Assembly (NCBI RefSeq): GCF_003202285.1
Contig: NZ_MASW01000002.1
Span: forward strand, 1-64,000
From: Prauserella muralis
GTDB lineage: Bacteria; Actinomycetota; Actinomycetes; Mycobacteriales; Pseudonocardiaceae
DNA length: 64,000 bases
Direction: 5' to 3'
The notes beneath the pieces are model-generated. The model was given only the letters and a program-made list of their open reading frames with translations. It searched no databases and was not told where the DNA came from. The translations under genes and the position numbers were made by a program. Shown piece by piece: positions 28,985 through 38,267 of the stretch (the first letter of the stretch is position 1; the number at the start of each line of letters is the position of its first letter).

Positions 28985-31900
28985 CCTCGACGAGCTGCTC
29001 CCAGCTCGTCTCCGTTCCCTCCCGAGCCGCCTCGGCGAACCCCGCGTCGCCGAGGCGGTCTCGCGCTGCCTGCTCGATCCGGTCCGTGTCCGGGATGCAC
29101 CGATCCGGTTGCCCGGCCACGGCCGTGCTCGCCGCGAGCAGCCGCGCGGCCTGCTCGTACTGGCCGCGGCGCAGGGCCAGGTCCGCGACGCCGACGAGGA
29201 CCCGCGCGGTCCCCGGTGGGTATCCGACCTCGGCGGCCGCCCGGCAGGCCGCCCTGCGGTGCTCGCGAACCTCGTCGAGATCGTCGGCGAGGTAGCCCAG
29301 CTGGTCGTGCAGCAGCACCTGGATGTTCGGCCGCTGCGCCTTGTCCCCCAGCATGGTCGTCGCGACGTCGAGCTGCCGGCGAGCCTCGCCGGCGTCGCCG
29401 GCCCAGCGGGCGATCTCCGCCTTCGCGAGCGCCAGTTCCACCAGCGCGTCCGGCCAGGTGACCCGCTCCGCGTGCCGGTCTGCCTCGGCGAGCGCGGCCG
29501 CACAGGCCTGCTCGTCACCCAGCAGCCAGTACAGCGGCGCCTGCCCCGACCGCAACCGGATGGTGTCCTCGAGGGAGCCTGCCTCCTGCACGACCGTGAT
29601 CGCCTGCTCGTAGTACTCGCAGGCGGCGGCGAACTCGCCGCGCATGGCCCTGCTGCCCGCCAGTTCGGTGAGGGCGAACGAGATCCCGAAACGTTCGCCG
29701 AGCGCCCGGAACTCGGCGAGTGCCTGCTCAAGGCAGGCGTCGGCCTCCGGCCCGGACTGTCCAAAGAGAATTCGTGACCTGCCGAGATGCAACCTGGCCA
29801 GTGCGCGTGCCCAGGGGTGCTCGTTGTCCAGCACCGGCTCCCACGCGCGCACGGGGTCCGATCCCCGCAGCATGTGTTCCAGCGGTCCGATCAACCCGAG
29901 CATCGGGTCGGGGGCCTGGATGCTCGTCGCCAGCTCGTAGGTCCGGTGAATCAGGTCCGCGGCCTGGCGTTCGTCGGAGCCCCGCCCCGCGGTCAGGAAC
30001 CCCACGACGAGCAGGTACACCATGGCCCGGATGTGGTCGGGCACCTCGCCGGGCGTCTCGGTGGCCGCGATCATCAGCTCGCTGCCCTCGGCCTTGTGCC
30101 CGCTGAGCCACCAGTACCAGCCCGCGGCCGCCGCGAGGCGCATCGCGCCGTGCGCGTCGCCTGCCGCGAGCGCGCCCCGCATCGCGGCGCTGATGTTGTC
30201 GTGCTCGGACGTGAGCGTGGTGAGCCACGCCAGTTGCTCGGCGCGGCGGAGATGCGGTTCCGCGGTCTCGGCGAGTTCGGTGATGTAGGCCAGATGTGCC
30301 TGGCGCGCCGATTCACCTTCCCCCGCCTCCGCGAGGCGCTGTGCGGCGTACTCGGCGATCGTGCCGAGCATCCGGTACCGCGGGGCGCCCTCGCCGGCCA
30401 CGACCAGCAGCGACTTCTCGGCCAGCGTGGTCAGCAGTTCGAGCACCTGGCCCGGCTCGACGGTGTCGCCCGCGCAGACACGTTCCGCCGCCTCCAGGCT
30501 CGCGCCGCCGGAGAACACCGAGAGCCTGCGCAGGACCGTGCGTTCGGCGTCGGTGAGCAGCTCCCAGCTCCAGTCGACCATGGCACGCAGGGTCTTGTGC
30601 CGGGGCAACGCGGTCCGGCTGCCTCCGGTCAGCAGGCGGAACCGGTCGTCGAGCCGGTCGGCGAGCTGGCCGACGGACATGGTGCGCAGCCTGGCCGCGG
30701 CCAGTTCGATCGCCAGCGGCATCCCGTCGAGTGCCCGGCAGATGTGCACCATCGTCCGCACCGTGCCGGCGTCGACCGCGAAATCCTTGCGTACCGCGCT
30801 CGCGCGGTCGCGCAGCAGCCGCAGGGCGGGAACGGACTCGACGTCGCCGGGGCCGGCGTCGCCGTCCGGCAGGGCCAGCGGCACCACCGGCCACAACGTC
30901 TCGCCGGTGATGCCGAGTGGTTCCCTGCTCGTCGCCAGTATCCGCAGCCGCCGGCATTCGCCGAGCACCCGGTGGGCGAACGCCGCCGCCGACTCGATCA
31001 CGTGCTCGCAGTTGTCCAGGATGAGCAGCGCCTCCCGCTCGCCGATCGCGGCGACGAGCCGGTCCGCCGGCTCCGCGCTCGGCGCGTCGCCGAGCAGGGT
31101 GTCGCGCAGGCCGAGCGCGGTGAGCGTCGGCTGCGCCACGTCGCCGTCCGGCCCGATGGGGGCGAGCTCCACCAGCCACGCCCCGTCCGGCACGTCGTCG
31201 AGCAGGGTGCGCGCGGTTTCCACGGCCAGCCTGGTCTTGCCCGAGCCGCCCGGCCCGATCAGCGTCGTCAGCCGGTTCTGCGTGATGAGCCGCCGGACCT
31301 CGGCCACGTCGGCGTCCCTGCCGACGAAGCTGGACAGCTCGGCGCGCAGGTTGGTCTTGCGGGCCCGCTCCCGGCGTCCCACTTCCCCTCGCAGGAGCGC
31401 GACGTGCAGTGCCGACAGCTCCGGTGAGGGGTCGGCGCCCAGCGCGTCGGCCAGGGCCTCGCGGGTGCGCTCGTAGACGAGCAGCGCCTCATTGTCGCGG
31501 CCTGCCTCGGCCAGTGCCCGCATCAACGCGGCGCAGAGCCGTTCGCGCACCGGATGGGCGGCCACCAGATCGGTCAGTTCGGGAATCAGCTCGGCACCGT
31601 GGCCGAGGGCGATCTCGGCGTCGAACCGATCCTCCAGCGCGGTCAGCCGCAGCCGCTCGAGCCGGGTGACCGCCGCGTCGAAGGCGGCGCTGTCCTGCAG
31701 GCCGACGTCCTGCATGGCCGCGCCGCGCCACAGCGTGAGGGCCTCGCGCAGCGTCCGCACGCGCCGCGGACCGTCGTCGCGCCGCGCCTGGCCGACGAGG
31801 TGCTCGAACCGCACCGCGTCGACGGCGCCGGGGTCCACCCGCAACCGGTAGCCCTCCGGGTGGCCCTCGACGAGCCCGTCCGGCAGTGCCTTTCGTAGCC

Positions 31901-32135
31901 GGGAAACCAAGCGCTGCAAGGCATTCGCGGCGTCGGCGGGCGGGTGCCCGCCCCAGATCCAGTCGATGAGCGCCGACTTCGGAACAACGTGGCCGGGGTC
32001 GAGAGCGAGGGCGGCCAGCAGTGCGCGCAACCGGGCGCCCGGCACGTCGGCGATGCCGCCGTCGTCGGTACGGACCTCGAACGGCCCGAGCATCCCGATC
32101 AGCACCCGGCTGATTTTGCCACGGGTGATCGGCAT
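28968..32135 (-). CDS. AfsR/SARP-type regulator with NB-ARC ATPase and TPR-like region
   Basis: About 1,055 residues from ATG 32135. A SARP winged helix occupies about residues 12-95 (MLGPFEVRTDDG at its start, LQRLVSRLRKALPDG later), followed by a BTAD domain (about 100-250), an NB-ARC/STAND NTPase with P-loop TLIGPGGSGKTRLAVETA near 295, Walker-B-like LLILDNCEHV near 370, and a long helical TPR-like C-terminus. A later in-frame ATG (MLGPFE) is an alternative start because GGGAGG is only one base from the chosen ATG. Such proteins activate specialised-metabolism or transporter genes; the convergent DrrAB pair is a candidate target. Confidence 0.9.
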   Translation of the reverse strand: MPITRGKISRVLIGMLGPFEVRTDDGGIADVPGARLRALLAALALDPGHVVPKSALIDWIWGGHPPADAANALQRLVSRLRKALPDGLVEGHPEGYRLRVDPGAVDAVRFEHLVGQARRDDGPRRVRTLREALTLWRGAAMQDVGLQDSAAFDAAVTRLERLRLTALEDRFDAEIALGHGAELIPELTDLVAAHPVRERLCAALMRALAEAGRDNEALLVYERTREALADALGADPSPELSALHVALLRGEVGRRERARKTNLRAELSSFVGRDADVAEVRRLITQNRLTTLIGPGGSGKTRLAVETARTLLDDVPDGAWLVELAPIGPDGDVAQPTLTALGLRDTLLGDAPSAEPADRLVAAIGEREALLILDNCEHVIESAAAFAHRVLGECRRLRILATSREPLGITGETLWPVVPLALPDGDAGPGDVESVPALRLLRDRASAVRKDFAVDAGTVRTMVHICRALDGMPLAIELAAARLRTMSVGQLADRLDDRFRLLTGGSRTALPRHKTLRAMVDWSWELLTDAERTVLRRLSVFSGGASLEAAERVCAGDTVEPGQVLELLTTLAEKSLLVVAGEGAPRYRMLGTIAEYAAQRLAEAGEGESARQAHLAYITELAETAEPHLRRAEQLAWLTTLTSEHDNISAAMRGALAAGDAHGAMRLAAAAGWYWWLSGHKAEGSELMIAATETPGEVPDHIRAMVYLLVVGFLTAGRGSDERQAADLIHRTYELATSIQAPDPMLGLIGPLEHMLRGSDPVRAWEPVLDNEHPWARALARLHLGRSRILFGQSGPEADACLEQALAEFRALGERFGISFALTELAGSRAMRGEFAAACEYYEQAITVVQEAGSLEDTIRLRSGQAPLYWLLGDEQACAAALAEADRHAERVTWPDALVELALAKAEIARWAGDAGEARRQLDVATTMLGDKAQRPNIQVLLHDQLGYLADDLDEVREHRRAACRAAAEVGYPPGTARVLVGVADLALRRGQYEQAARLLAASTAVAGQPDRCIPDTDRIEQAARDRLGDAGFAEAAREGTETSWEQLVEVTLAW

Positions 32136-32224
32136 GCCTCCCGCTGAGCAGCACGAGTGACCGGGTTCGATGCCGGTTACCGGGCCGGGCACGCGGCGAA
32201 GGGACGCCTCCGCGTGGCCGGCGC

Positions 32225-32698
32225 TCAGGTTCCGGGTTTGGGTTTCTTCGCGGCTTCGGAGGAGGCGCCCGCCACGATCAGCACCACGCCGACCGGGATG
32301 AACACCCACCAGACGCCCGCGACGACCGTCAGCAGGATCGCCGCCGGGATGCCGAGAAACAGGCTCAGCGCGGCGACGAAACCGAGCGCCGCGCTGGCCG
32401 GGGTCGCCACGAGCTCGTCGGAGCCCCTGCGCGCGTTCGCGTCGCGCACGCGCCTGCCCGCGCTGCGCACCAGCTGCGCGGGCCTGGTGGCCGAGCGGAG
32501 GTCCGGATGCGGCGCGGGCAGGTCGCCGAACAGCTGCTCCAGCTCGCCACGGGTCCGCGCGGCGAGGGCCCGCGAACAGCGGTCCTCGTACTCGGCCAGG
32601 GTGAGCCTGCCGGTGGACATGTGGGCTCCCAGCGCGGTGACGGCCTCATCTCGCTCGGCGTCGCTGATGCGGATCTCGCCGTCGTCCGCATTTTCCAT
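32225..32698 (-). CDS. DUF1707 (SHOCT-like) membrane protein
   Basis: A 157-residue protein. The N-terminal DUF1707 domain (about residues 8-60) reads IRISDAERDEAVTALGAHMS then GRLTLAEYEDRCSRALAAR. A linker leads to two membrane helices (about 103-145). DUF1707 proteins are widespread in actinobacteria with no proven function; the N-terminal domain may mediate protein or membrane association. It stands alone, before a monooxygenase gene on the same strand. Confidence 0.85.
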   Translation of the reverse strand: MENADDGEIRISDAERDEAVTALGAHMSTGRLTLAEYEDRCSRALAARTRGELEQLFGDLPAPHPDLRSATRPAQLVRSAGRRVRDANARRGSDELVATPASAALGFVAALSLFLGIPAAILLTVVAGVWWVFIPVGVVLIVAGASSEAAKKPKPGT

Positions 32699-32707
32699 GC
32701 CGGAATT

Positions 32708-33901
32708 CTAGGGCGCTTGCGCGCGCTCGATCGAGCGCCGGATCAGCCCGCGCACGCCCGGAAGCCGGATCGCCCTGATCGTCAGCTCCTGGGCCCACAC
32801 GTGTGCTCTGGTGGGCGGTGCGAACCGGGCGATTCCCCTGCGTGCCATGGCCTGGCGTTGGCGAACCTCGGCGCGCAGGCCGTTCTCCCAGGCGGTGAGT
32901 GCGGCCGGGAGGTCGGCGCCGTGTTCCTCCAGCGCGGTGCCGAGCCGGTCGGCACCGGTCAGCGCGAGTGCCGCACCGTAGCCCGCGAACAGGCTGACGC
33001 ACCAGGCCGCGTCGCCGAGCAGCACGACCCGGCCGCGGCTCCAGCCGTCCAGCACGATCTGGCTCACCGAGTCGAAGTAGGGGCCGCCCGGGTCACGGCC
33101 GAGCTGGGCGAGCGCGTCGGCCGCCCCGCCACCGAGATCCCCGAACGCCGCCGCCAGCGCCCGCGCCGGGCCGCGTTCCAGCTCGGCAGCCGGGTCGGCG
33201 CTGTGGTAGGTGAAGAACGCCGACGACCGGCCCGGCCCGAGGTTCATCACCGCCGCGGTGCGGTGGGGGCCGATGAACGTGGTGCCCGTGCCCTCGGGCA
33301 CCTGGTCCGGCACACGGTCCAGGACGAACGCGCCCACGACGTGCCGCAGATCCACCCGGTGGTCCGCCTCCGGGCCGAACACCCGCTCGCGCACCGTCGA
33401 GTGCACCCCGTCCGCGCCGACGAGCAGGTCGGCGTCCACGGTCGTGCCGTCGCTCAGCGCGACCCGGACACCGTCCCGCTCCTGCGTGACCGCCTCGACG
33501 GTGGTGCCGAAGCGGAGCACGGCGTGCCCGCGCACCGCCTCGTACAGGGCGGTTTCCAGGTCTCCGCGGAACACGGAGAGCGCTCGGTCGCCGAGGGCGC
33601 CCTGCGCGATCGCGGCCGGAACCGTGAACTTCGCCCGCCCGTCGGCCCTGACGAGGATCGTGGTGAACACACCGAGGTCCCTGCCCTCCAGCGCGGGCAG
33701 CAGTCCCAGCCGTTCCGCCGCCGTGTAGCCGTGCCCGAGCAGGTTCACCAGGTAACCGCTGCTGCGGCGGACGGGGGCCCGTTCGACCACCAGCACCTCC
33801 CACCCGGCCCGGCACAGCCGCAGCGCGGTCGCCAGTCCGGCGATCCCCGCTCCCACCACCACCGCCCGGTTCCGCCGCCCGCCGCTCTTGCTCGCCGTCA
33901 T
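32708..33901 (-). CDS. FAD-dependent monooxygenase (PHBH fold)
   Basis: A 397-residue group-A flavoprotein from ATG 33901 with GGGAG upstream (a GTG at 33904 is also possible). The FAD motif VVVGAGIAGLATALRL lies near residue 15, the DG motif LLVGADGVHSTVRERVF near 160 and the GD motif VVLLGDAAWCVSLFAGYG near 292. It would hydroxylate an aromatic or polyketide-like substrate using NAD(P)H and O2. It is divergent from a TetR gene, with two palindromes directly before its start, so it is probably repressed by that TetR. Confidence 0.9.
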   Translation of the reverse strand: MTASKSGGRRNRAVVVGAGIAGLATALRLCRAGWEVLVVERAPVRRSSGYLVNLLGHGYTAAERLGLLPALEGRDLGVFTTILVRADGRAKFTVPAAIAQGALGDRALSVFRGDLETALYEAVRGHAVLRFGTTVEAVTQERDGVRVALSDGTTVDADLLVGADGVHSTVRERVFGPEADHRVDLRHVVGAFVLDRVPDQVPEGTGTTFIGPHRTAAVMNLGPGRSSAFFTYHSADPAAELERGPARALAAAFGDLGGGAADALAQLGRDPGGPYFDSVSQIVLDGWSRGRVVLLGDAAWCVSLFAGYGAALALTGADRLGTALEEHGADLPAALTAWENGLRAEVRQRQAMARRGIARFAPPTRAHVWAQELTIRAIRLPGVRGLIRRSIERAQAP

Positions 33902-33926
33902 CACCGCTCCCGTCTCCCGCGAAGTA

Positions 33927-33964
33927 TGAGCACGTGCTCAAACCTCAGTATGAACACGTGCTCA
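33927..33964. promoter_or_regulatory. Twin TetR-type palindromes
   Basis: TGAGCACGTGCTCA (33927-33940, perfect) and TGAACACGTGCTCA (33951-33964, one mismatch) both follow AGTA and are spaced 24 bases apart, between the divergent monooxygenase and tetR genes. Confidence 0.78.
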
Positions 33965-33998
33965 TCACGGCGGCCGGGCGGGTCCTAGACTGAGCGGC

Positions 33999-34637
33999 GT
34001 GCCCCGAGGCGTCGCCATTCCGGAGATCCGGCAGCACCTGTTCGCCGCCGCCGAGCAGGTGATCGTCCGCGACGGGCCCGCCAAGCTCAGCGGCCGTGCC
34101 GTGACCGGGCAGGCCGGGGTCGCCTCGGGGCTGCTCTACGCGCACTTCGCCGACCTCGACGAGTTCCTGGCCGCCTACGCCGTCGACCGGGGCTTCCTGG
34201 TGTCGGCCGAGGCGGCGAACCTGCCGCGCCGCGCGGGCTCGGGCAGCGTCGCCGGGAACCTGTGCGACGCCGTGCTCGCGACGCCGCCGGTGACCCTGCC
34301 TGCGCTGACCCGGCTGCTGGTCTCGCGGCCGGAGCTGACCGGGCGCGTCCGTGCCGTGCTGGGGGAGCGGACCGCGGGCCTCGACGCGATCGAGGGCGCC
34401 GCCGCGACGTACCTTCGCCGCGAGCAACGGCTCGGCCGCGTCGTCGAGGCGGCCGACCCGGGTGCCCTCGCGCTGACCCTGGTCGGCGTGGTCCACCACG
34501 TCATGCTCACGGCCCCCGGCGAGGCCGATGCCCGCACCCGAATCCGCGACGTGGTCACCGCGCTGGTCACCGGCCTCAGCTCCGGCGATGCCCCGCAGCT
34601 GAGGCCGGTCACCCGTCGCGGTGGGCGTTCGTGCTGA
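33999..34637 (+). CDS. TetR/AcrR-family regulator
   Basis: A 212-residue protein from GTG 33999. The HTH (about residues 10-55) is less usual: AKLSGRAVTGQAGVASGLLY then AHFADLDEFLAAY. The C-terminal domain is Ala/Leu-rich. It is divergent from the flavin monooxygenase, with two 14-bp palindromes in the 97-base gap, and is the likely repressor there. Its 3' end overlaps the end of the next, convergent gene by 29 bases. Confidence 0.88.
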   Translation: MPRGVAIPEIRQHLFAAAEQVIVRDGPAKLSGRAVTGQAGVASGLLYAHFADLDEFLAAYAVDRGFLVSAEAANLPRRAGSGSVAGNLCDAVLATPPVTLPALTRLLVSRPELTGRVRAVLGERTAGLDAIEGAAATYLRREQRLGRVVEAADPGALALTLVGVVHHVMLTAPGEADARTRIRDVVTALVTGLSSGDAPQLRPVTRRGGRSC

Positions 34638-35031
34638 CCGGGACGGCCTCCTGGCCCGGGCTGTGCCGCTCGGCCTTGAGCCGCGCCTCGTGCAGGTGCC
34701 GGTGCCCGCCGGTGAGCTCCCGCGCCTCGCGCGCGAAGGCCTGGAACACCCGGTAGTAGGTGTCCTCGTACTCCTCGATCACCTGGTAGGTCCAGCGGCC
34801 CGGCAGGACGTTGCGGCCCAGCAGCTCCGCGTCGAGCCGGTCGGCCAGTGCGGTGTGGCCCGCCTGCCTCAGCAGGGCGATCGCGTCCCCGAGCGCGAAG
34901 TCGGCGCTGCCGGTCAGCTGGTGGAACGCGTACAGGTGGCCGCGCGCCACCTCGACCGTCTCCAGCGCCTCGGTGAGCTTGCCGACGGCGTCCACCGTCT
35001 CGGTCTGTGCGGTGTCCGGCGTGTGGTTCAT
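34609..35031 (-). CDS. Conserved hypothetical helical protein
   Basis: A 140-residue soluble protein starting at ATG 35031. It is mostly helical, with VARGHLYAFHQLTGSADFAL near residue 30 and YEDTYYRVFQAFAREARELT near 85. There are no signal peptide or membrane segments. Short proteins of this look are frequent in Pseudonocardiaceae but I know no assigned role. Several His residues (HRHLHEARLKAERH) near the end might bind metal. It is convergent with the tetR gene. Confidence 0.65.
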   Translation of the reverse strand: MNHTPDTAQTETVDAVGKLTEALETVEVARGHLYAFHQLTGSADFALGDAIALLRQAGHTALADRLDAELLGRNVLPGRWTYQVIEEYEDTYYRVFQAFAREARELTGGHRHLHEARLKAERHSPGQEAVPVSTNAHRDG

Positions 35032-35101
35032 GCCCGGCCGGGTACCCCCGGGCTCACGAAACGATGCACGACCGTTGCAACGGTGGTGGGAGGGCGCGGA
35101 C

Positions 35102-35551
35102 ATGAGAGTCAGTCGCGAGGTGGCGTGCGATCCCGGCGCGGTGTATCGGGTGCTGGCCGACGGCTGGACCTACGGGTCGTGGGTGGTGGGCAACTCCCGC
35201 ATCCGCAGGGTGGACGCGTGCTGGCCCGAGCGGGGGACCAAGATCCTGCACAGCGCGGGCGTGTGGCCATTGCGAATCAACGACGTCACGGTGGTCACCG
35301 ATGTCGAGCCGGGCCGCTACCTGCGGCTGAGGGCCGAATTGTGGTTGCTCGGGACGGCCGACATTCGAATCGCCCTCGAACCGGTCGGTCACGCGCGCAC
35401 ACGCGTGACGATGGAGGAAGTGCTCATCGCGGGGCCCGCGAAGCTCGTGCCGGGGGTCCTGGCCGGGCTGTTGCTCTGGCCGCGTAACGCCGAGTCCCTG
35501 CGCAGGCTTGGCGACTTGGCCGTCGGGCGCGAGTCTCAGTCCTGCGACTGA
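35102..35551 (+). CDS. SRPBCC-family (START-like) protein
   Basis: A 149-residue protein from ATG 35102 with GGGAGG upstream. Features of the polyketide-cyclase/SRPBCC fold: an N-terminal strand (VSREVACDPGAVYRVLADGW), a WPERGTKILHSAGVWPLRI turn and a long C-terminal helix (PGVLAGLLLWPRNAESLRRL). It probably binds a hydrophobic ligand. The gene is convergent with the epimerase at 35536, overlapping 16 bases, and just precedes the FAD-desaturase region; a link to that pathway is possible but unproven. Confidence 0.8.
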   Translation: MRVSREVACDPGAVYRVLADGWTYGSWVVGNSRIRRVDACWPERGTKILHSAGVWPLRINDVTVVTDVEPGRYLRLRAELWLLGTADIRIALEPVGHARTRVTMEEVLIAGPAKLVPGVLAGLLLWPRNAESLRRLGDLAVGRESQSCD

Positions 35552-36597
35552 TGGCTGGGCCTGCCGGGCGGGGTCGCCGCGAGCCGCTGCCACACGCCGC
35601 GTGCCCGGGGCGCAAGTGCCTCGCTCGCCGTGCCAGCCCTGCCGCGCAGCCCACCGGCAAACGCCGTGAGTACCTCCCGCGTGTCATGCGCGGGCTGCCA
35701 GCCGAGGGTTTCCCGTGCCCGGGTTGTGTCCACCAGCGGTGCTTGGTCGGCCAGCTCCAGCCAGCCGGGATGCAGGGGGTGGACACCGATGCGCCACAGG
35801 GCTCGCGTGACGCCCGAAAGCACCTGCCGGGGCGCTGGCACGTGAGTGGCGCCGAACAGCTGCGCCAGGTCGTCAGGCCGCAGCACCGGCTCGGCAGCGA
35901 GATTGACCGGCCCGTCGAACTCGGTGAGCAAAGCCAGCCGGATCGCCTCTGCTACGTCGTCGGCGTGCACCAGCTGCAGGCGCAGCTCCCGCCACAGCGG
36001 CAGCGGGAACCGGGGCATACTGAGCATCTCGGCCGGAATCAGCGGGCTGAGCAGCCAGCGTCCGATCTGGCCGGCTGCATCGCGCTGCAGGATGCCGCAC
36101 GGCCGCAGCCGCGTCACCCGCACCTGCGGATAATGCTCGGCGAACGCGTCAAGAGTGCGCTCCAGCTCGGCCTTACCCCTGCTGTACGCGCTGCCCCGCA
36201 CCCCGTCGACCGGCCAGGTCTCGCTCACTCGCTGCCAGCGCGGTGCCGGCCGGTACGCCGCGATCGACGACCCGCACACCAGCCGGGGCACACCGGCCCT
36301 GACCACCGCGTCGAGAACCCGGCGGGTGCCGCCGACGTTGGTCGCCTCCATCGGCGGATCGGCCGAGCTGGGGTTGATCGCCCACGCCAGGTGCACCACG
36401 GCGTCGGCGTCGCGCAACACCTCGTCCGGAGGTGCCGCGGAGCTGAGATCACAGGCCACCCACTCGGCCGCCGCGTAGGCACCCCGGGGAGGCGGCACCC
36501 GACGCGCCAGACCCGTGACGTGCCAGTCCGGGCCCCGCAGCAGCCGCAGCAGGGCCGTTCCCACGTTCCCGGTCGCACCGGTAACGACGACGCGCAT
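35536..36597 (-). CDS. NAD-dependent epimerase/dehydratase (extended SDR)
   Basis: A 353-residue protein from ATG 36597. The Rossmann motif VVVTGATGNVGTALLRLL is at the N-terminus. The catalytic region carries RLVCGSSIAAYRPAP, and SAYSRGKAELE holds Tyr-X3-Lys near residue 141. A C-terminal substrate domain includes LQLVHADDVAEAIRLAL. Such proteins act on nucleotide sugars or on sterol- or flavonoid-like alcohols. It shares its upstream region with the divergent phytoene-desaturase-like gene, so the two may be co-regulated. Confidence 0.88.
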   Translation of the reverse strand: MRVVVTGATGNVGTALLRLLRGPDWHVTGLARRVPPPRGAYAAAEWVACDLSSAAPPDEVLRDADAVVHLAWAINPSSADPPMEATNVGGTRRVLDAVVRAGVPRLVCGSSIAAYRPAPRWQRVSETWPVDGVRGSAYSRGKAELERTLDAFAEHYPQVRVTRLRPCGILQRDAAGQIGRWLLSPLIPAEMLSMPRFPLPLWRELRLQLVHADDVAEAIRLALLTEFDGPVNLAAEPVLRPDDLAQLFGATHVPAPRQVLSGVTRALWRIGVHPLHPGWLELADQAPLVDTTRARETLGWQPAHDTREVLTAFAGGLRGRAGTASEALAPRARGVWQRLAATPPGRPSHQSQD

Positions 36598-36656
36598 TGC
36601 TACTGGATCCCCCCGGAGCGGGTGACCGAAACGGATCAAAAGGGAGCGCAGCGGGT

Positions 36657-38267
36657 ATGGCCAATGCCATGAACGCCAAGGCCGAGACGGTGGACGCGGT
36701 GGTCGTGGGCGCGGGGCCGAACGGGCTCGTCGCCGCCAACCTGCTCGCCGACGCCGGGTGGGACGTGCTCGTCCTGGAAGAGCAGGACACCCCGGGCGGC
36801 GCCGTTCGCACGGCCGAGCTCACCGCGCCGGGCTACCGCAACGACGTTTGCAGCGCCTTCTACCCGCTCGCCGCCGCCTCCCCGGTCGTCTCCGGGCTGA
36901 ACCTCGGCGCGCACGGCCTGCGCTGGCTGCACGCTCCGCTGGCACTGGCGCACGTGCTGCCCGACGACCGCAGCGCCGTGATCTCGCGCGACCTCGACCG
37001 CACCGCGGAGTCGGTGAGCGCGTTCGCCCCCGCCGACGGCGACGCCTGGCACGCGGAGTTCGCCTCGTGGCAGCGGCTGCGCGCACCCCTGCTCGACGCC
37101 CTGTTCCGTCCCTTCCCTCCCGTACGCGCCGGACTGCGGCTGGCCCGCACGCTCGGCGCCGCGGAGAGCCTGCGGCTCGCCCGGCTGCTCACGATGCCCG
37201 TGCGGGCGCTGGTCCACGAGCGTTTCCAGGGCGAGGGCGCCAGGGTGCTGTTCGCGGGCAACGCCCAGCACAGCGACCTCGGACCCGGGCACGCGGGAAG
37301 TGCCGTGTTCGGCTGGCTGCTCACGATGCTCGCCCAGGACGTCGGCTTCCCGGTGCCGGAGGGCGGCGCGGGGCGGCTCACCGACGCGCTCGTGGACCGG
37401 CTCACCTCCGCGGGTGGCCGCGTCGCGTGCGGCCGCCCGGTCACGCGCGTCCACACCGCCGCGGGCGAGGCGGTCGGGGTCTCCGACGCCACCGGGCGGA
37501 TGACGAGGGCCCGCAAGGCCGTGCTGGCCACCGTGCCCGCACCGACCCTCTACCGCGACCTGCTCGCCGAGGGCACGCTGCCGCCCCGGCTGCTGCGCGA
37601 CCTGCGCGGCTTCCACTGGGACGACGCGACGGTGAAGGTCGACTGGGCGCTGTCCGGGCCGATTCCGTGGAGCAACGCCGACGTGCGCGGCGCGGGCACC
37701 GTGCACCTGGAGGCCGACCTCACCGGCCTCGCCGACTACCACGCCGACCTGTCGACGGGCCGCATCCCGGACCCGCCGTTCCTGCTGCTCGGGCAGATGA
37801 GCACCGCCGATCCGAGCCGGTCGCCGGAGGGAACCGAGTCGGCCTGGGTCTACACCCACGTGCCGCAGCGGCTGAGCTGGGACCGCGATGCGCTGCGCCG
37901 GTTCGCCGATCGGCTGGAATCGATCGTGGAACGGCACGCGCCCGGCTTCACCTCCCGGATCGAGGCGCGCCATGTGCAGGGGCCCGACGACCTGCACCAC
38001 GTGGACGGCAACCTGGTGGGTGGCGCGATCAACGGCGGAACGGCAGCCGTGCACCAGCAGCTGTTCCTGCGGCCGGTGCCGGGGCTGGGCCGGGCCGACA
38101 CTCCGGTCGATCGCCTGTATCTGGCCGGGGCGTCCGCACATCCGGGCGGGGCCGTGCACGGTGGGCCCGGCGCCAACGCCGCCCGCGCCGCGCTGCGCAG
38201 GGCAGGCCGGGGCGGGGCGGCCTATCGCGAGGTGATCCAACGGCTCCACGGCGCCATCTACCGCTGA
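36657..38267 (+). CDS. Phytoene desaturase-like FAD oxidoreductase (CrtI family)
   Basis: A 536-residue protein from ATG 36657 with AAAGGGAG upstream. The dinucleotide fold VVVGAGPNGLVAANLLADAG lies near residue 15 and GGAVRTAELTAPGYRNDVC near 44. The C-terminal FAD motif is LYLAGASAHPGGAVHGGPGA near 500, characteristic of the CrtI/carotenoid isomerase-like group. It may desaturate or oxidise an isoprenoid. No crtB or crtE lies in the window, so a complete carotenoid path is not supported. The next gene is a CarH/LitR-like regulator, which makes a pigment role plausible. Confidence 0.85.
   Translation: MANAMNAKAETVDAVVVGAGPNGLVAANLLADAGWDVLVLEEQDTPGGAVRTAELTAPGYRNDVCSAFYPLAAASPVVSGLNLGAHGLRWLHAPLALAHVLPDDRSAVISRDLDRTAESVSAFAPADGDAWHAEFASWQRLRAPLLDALFRPFPPVRAGLRLARTLGAAESLRLARLLTMPVRALVHERFQGEGARVLFAGNAQHSDLGPGHAGSAVFGWLLTMLAQDVGFPVPEGGAGRLTDALVDRLTSAGGRVACGRPVTRVHTAAGEAVGVSDATGRMTRARKAVLATVPAPTLYRDLLAEGTLPPRLLRDLRGFHWDDATVKVDWALSGPIPWSNADVRGAGTVHLEADLTGLADYHADLSTGRIPDPPFLLLGQMSTADPSRSPEGTESAWVYTHVPQRLSWDRDALRRFADRLESIVERHAPGFTSRIEARHVQGPDDLHHVDGNLVGGAINGGTAAVHQQLFLRPVPGLGRADTPVDRLYLAGASAHPGGAVHGGPGANAARAALRRAGRGGAAYREVIQRLHGAIYR

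Noticed and set aside
27300-32135. A specialised-metabolite gene cluster around DrrAB and the SARP regulator
   Set aside because: No synthase or tailoring set is adjacent; exporter and regulator alone do not support a cluster.
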